From assembly GCA_017998095.1 (NCBI GenBank), contig JAGODU010000039.1, forward strand, positions 1-27,450: 27,450 bases of DNA, given 5' to 3'. The stretch comes from Prolixibacteraceae bacterium (lineage in GTDB: Bacteria > Bacteroidota > Bacteroidia > Bacteroidales > Prolixibacteraceae). A model generated the notes under the pieces. It was given only the letters and a program-made list of their open reading frames with translations. It ran no database searches and was not told where the DNA came from. Both the position numbers and the translations under genes were made by a program. Position 1 is the first letter of the stretch. The number at the start of each line of letters is the position of its first letter. This document shows, one piece after another, positions 25,180 to 27,450 of the stretch.

Positions 25180-27135
25180 ATGAGTTACCTTAAATTTGAT
25201 AAACAACAGCTTGTAAATCTGGAATATTCATTATTGAGGGAAGTTCTGCAAACAAACCGTGCAGGTTCATACAGCTGCACAACCCTATCCGGTTGTAATA
25301 CCAGAAAGTATCATGGTTTGCTGATTTGTCCAAATGAATCACTTGACGGTGGAAAGCATGTTTTGCTTTCATCACTTGATGCGACAATAATACAGCATGG
25401 AGCAGAATTTAATCTTGGAATACATAAATATCAGGGAGATCAATTTGAACCAAAAGGGCATAAATATATTAGGGATTTTGAATTTGACATTATTCCTGTT
25501 ACTATTTACAGAGTCGGAGGTGTTATTTTCAAGCAGGAAGTTCTTCTTGTTGAAGATGCCGAACAGGTTTTAATAAAATATACACTTGTAGATGCACATT
25601 CTCCTACAAAATTAAGACTTAAGCCTTTTGTTGCATTCAGAAACATGCATTCCTTATGCCATTCCAATATGTTTGCCAATACAAAATATCAGCCTGCTCC
25701 CAATGGCATTAAGATTAAGCTATATGAAGGCTATCCTTACCTTCACATGCAGATGTCGAAGAAGGCTGAGTATATTGCTAATCCTCACTGGTATTATAAT
25801 ATTGAATATATGAAAGACCGGTCGAGAGGATACGATTATCTTGAAGATCAATATGTTCCCGGATATTTTGAAGTTGATATAAAGAAAGGTGAAAGTATAA
25901 TTTTCTCAGCATCAACAGAGGAAGTGAAAACTTCAGAATTAAAGACCAAGTTTTCAGATGAGTTATGGAATAAAACACCAAGAAACAGCTTTTTCAATTG
26001 TTTACTGAATGCAGCAGAGCAATTTGTTATCAAGAAGCCATCTGTAACTGATATACAGGCAGGATATCCCTGGTATATGGGCAGGGTAAATCAAACCTTT
26101 GTTGCTTTGCCGGGATTATCAATTGCATTGAATGATCCTGAGCTTATTGAAAAGATAATCGACAACAATGTTGCCCGGTTGAGAAACGGATTATTCCCAA
26201 AAAAATGGGGCAGGTTTGGTTCTGCCTATGATTCGGCTGATGCTCCACTGTGGTTTTTCTGGGCAATACAAAAGTTGACAGATGAGCTTGGAGGAAGGAA
26301 AAAAGTATGGACAAAGTATAAGGACACTTTCATTTCGATATTAAATGCTTATCGGAATGGAACTGACTTCAACATAAAGATGAATGAAGACGGGCTTATA
26401 TGCACCAATTATACCGGCATAGCCCTTTCCTGGATGAATGCATATTCAAACGGCATGCCGATTACTCCGCGTTATGGCTGCGCTGTTGAAATAAATGCAC
26501 TTTGGTATAATGCTATCTGTTTTGCACTTGAATTGGCAACAGAAGAAAACGATAAAACATTCACAAAAAACTGGAAAGAAATAATAGCAATTACCGGAGA
26601 GTCTTTCAGAAAAGAATTCTGGAATGAAGAAAAGGGGTACCTTGCCGATTGCACTTATAATAGAGTTACTGATTGGTCAATAAGACCAAATCAAATAATT
26701 GCCACTGCTTTGAAATATTCTCCTTTGACAAAAGAGATGAAGAAATCAATCATCAGTTTTGCTAAAAGAGAACTACTGACACCAAGGGGAATAAGAACAC
26801 TTTCACCCAGAGATGAAAGGTATATTGGAACCTATGAAGGGAACGAAGAACAAAGAGAACAGGCAATTCATCAGGGAACAGTACATCCGTGGCTGATTGG
26901 ATTTTTCATTGAAAGCTACCTGCTTATACATCAGAGAGGCGGTTTATCATTTACCAAAACAATAATGGAGGGTTTCGAAGAAGAGATGAACAATCATTGC
27001 ATCGGAACAATCTCAGAACTTTACAACGGTAATCCTCCGCATACGGGCAAGGGAGCTATTTCACAGGCGTGGAACATTGGTGAAATACTCCGGGCGTATC
27101 AGATAATAGATAATTGTGAAAACAAAGCCTTATAA
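25180..27135 (+). CDS. Glycogen debranching enzyme (amylo-alpha-1,6-glucosidase family)
   Basis: A 651-residue protein from ATG 25180 (MSYLKFDKQQL). The N-terminal domain (about 1-230) has GCNTRKYHGLLIC, as in archaeal and bacterial debranching enzymes of the GDE type. The C-terminal (alpha/alpha)6-barrel domain (about 270-640) includes GYPWYMGRVNQTFVALPG, DAPLWFFWAIQKL, GCAVEINALWYNA, DWSIRPNQI and RGIRTLSPRDERYIG. The enzyme removes alpha-1,6 branch points during glycogen breakdown. It is not a GH13 GlgX-type debrancher. The next gene, a glycogen-synthase-like glycosyltransferase, starts 1 nt after its stop, so the two are surely coupled. Confidence 0.93.
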   Translation: MSYLKFDKQQLVNLEYSLLREVLQTNRAGSYSCTTLSGCNTRKYHGLLICPNESLDGGKHVLLSSLDATIIQHGAEFNLGIHKYQGDQFEPKGHKYIRDFEFDIIPVTIYRVGGVIFKQEVLLVEDAEQVLIKYTLVDAHSPTKLRLKPFVAFRNMHSLCHSNMFANTKYQPAPNGIKIKLYEGYPYLHMQMSKKAEYIANPHWYYNIEYMKDRSRGYDYLEDQYVPGYFEVDIKKGESIIFSASTEEVKTSELKTKFSDELWNKTPRNSFFNCLLNAAEQFVIKKPSVTDIQAGYPWYMGRVNQTFVALPGLSIALNDPELIEKIIDNNVARLRNGLFPKKWGRFGSAYDSADAPLWFFWAIQKLTDELGGRKKVWTKYKDTFISILNAYRNGTDFNIKMNEDGLICTNYTGIALSWMNAYSNGMPITPRYGCAVEINALWYNAICFALELATEENDKTFTKNWKEIIAITGESFRKEFWNEEKGYLADCTYNRVTDWSIRPNQIIATALKYSPLTKEMKKSIISFAKRELLTPRGIRTLSPRDERYIGTYEGNEEQREQAIHQGTVHPWLIGFFIESYLLIHQRGGLSFTKTIMEGFEEEMNNHCIGTISELYNGNPPHTGKGAISQAWNIGEILRAYQIIDNCENKAL

Positions 27136-27136
27136 C

Positions 27137-27450
27137 ATGAAAGTATTAATGTTCGGTTGGGAGTTTCCTCCACATATCTCAGGAGGGTTAGGGACAGCTT
27201 GTTATGGGCTTACTAAAGGTCTGTCCAATTTTAAAGATATTGAAATTGTTTTTGTTGTCCCCAAAGCATATGGTGATGAAGACCAGTCATCTATGAGGCT
27301 AATAGGAGCAGGCGATGTACAGATAACAAAAAAGAAAATATTTTTCAATGATTATCAGTCAAAGATTGATTATTTCGAAGTTGATTCGGCAATTGTACCA
27401 TATATTGATCCTGAAGAGTTCTGGCAATTAAAAAGTACGAGGTATTCGAA
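27137..27450 (+). CDS. Glycosyltransferase, glycogen-synthase-like (partial, 5' end)
   Basis: The frame is open from ATG 27137 to the window edge (104 codons, no stop). It begins MKVLMFGWEFPPHISGGLGT, with the W-E-F-P-P and GGLG motifs found at the N-terminus of GT4/GT5 glycogen- and starch-synthase-type transferases; the glycine loop binds the nucleotide-sugar phosphates. It then reads ACYGLTKGLSNFKDIEIVFV. It starts 1 nt after the debranching enzyme stop. In Bacteroidota this pairing is usual and a GH57 alpha-amylase often follows, but that lies outside the window. Donor and acceptor cannot be decided from the fragment. Confidence 0.87.
   Translation, partial: MKVLMFGWEFPPHISGGLGTACYGLTKGLSNFKDIEIVFVVPKAYGDEDQSSMRLIGAGDVQITKKKIFFNDYQSKIDYFEVDSAIVPYIDPEEFWQLKSTRYS

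Overview
The window reads as chromosomal DNA of a low-GC member of the Bacteroidota. Supporting signs are A/T-rich leaders without Shine-Dalgarno sequences, several boxes matching the Bacteroidota -7 element TAnnTTTG, the C-terminal end of a TonB-dependent receptor, a GSCFA protein, a eukaryote-type (GH13_8-like) glycogen branching enzyme, and gene orders I associate with this phylum. The order or family cannot be decided from the sequence. Most of the window is core chromosome. No insertion sequence, prophage, CRISPR array or plasmid gene was seen.

Layout. 1-191: end of a TonB-dependent receptor. 200-291: long imperfect palindrome. 349-2598 (-): large STAS/unknown/kinase fusion protein. 2727-5946 (-): a compact set of M23 peptidase, MerR regulator, NIF3-family protein and zinc-ribbon coiled-coil protein, ending at a terminator and divergent from alaS (6113-8731, +). 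8986-10866 (+): long-chain acyl-CoA synthetase. 10867-11248: convergent gap with two related terminators flanking a structured element. 11249-13193 (-): groES-groEL. 13363-16176 (-): sigma-54 activator, lptE, a TPR protein and secG in tight order. 16387-19127 (+): kdsB and the branching enzyme, overlapping by 4 nt. 19182-21546 (-): exbB, a 4-TM protein and two exbD genes. 21621-21708 (-): tRNA-Ser(GGA). 21876-23736 (-): tatD and ansA. 23848-23942: a second copy of the palindrome. 24129-27450 (+): GSCFA protein, glycogen debranching enzyme and the start of a glycogen-synthase-like glycosyltransferase.

How the genes work together. Three themes recur. The first is the cell envelope: KdsB makes CMP-Kdo for LPS, LptE belongs to LPS export, SecG to secretion, ExbB/ExbD energise TonB receptors, and the M23 enzyme acts on peptidoglycan. 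The second is glycogen: branching enzyme, debranching enzyme and synthase-like transferase, split over two loci. The third is housekeeping: alaS, groESL, tRNA-Ser, tatD and ansA.

The least explained items are the STAS/kinase fusion, the pair of dispersed palindromes whose stems differ by compensating changes, and the structured element at 10946-11029. Several genes (MerR, NIF3, TPR, TatD) must use TTG or GTG starts because an in-frame stop lies just upstream and no ATG is available.
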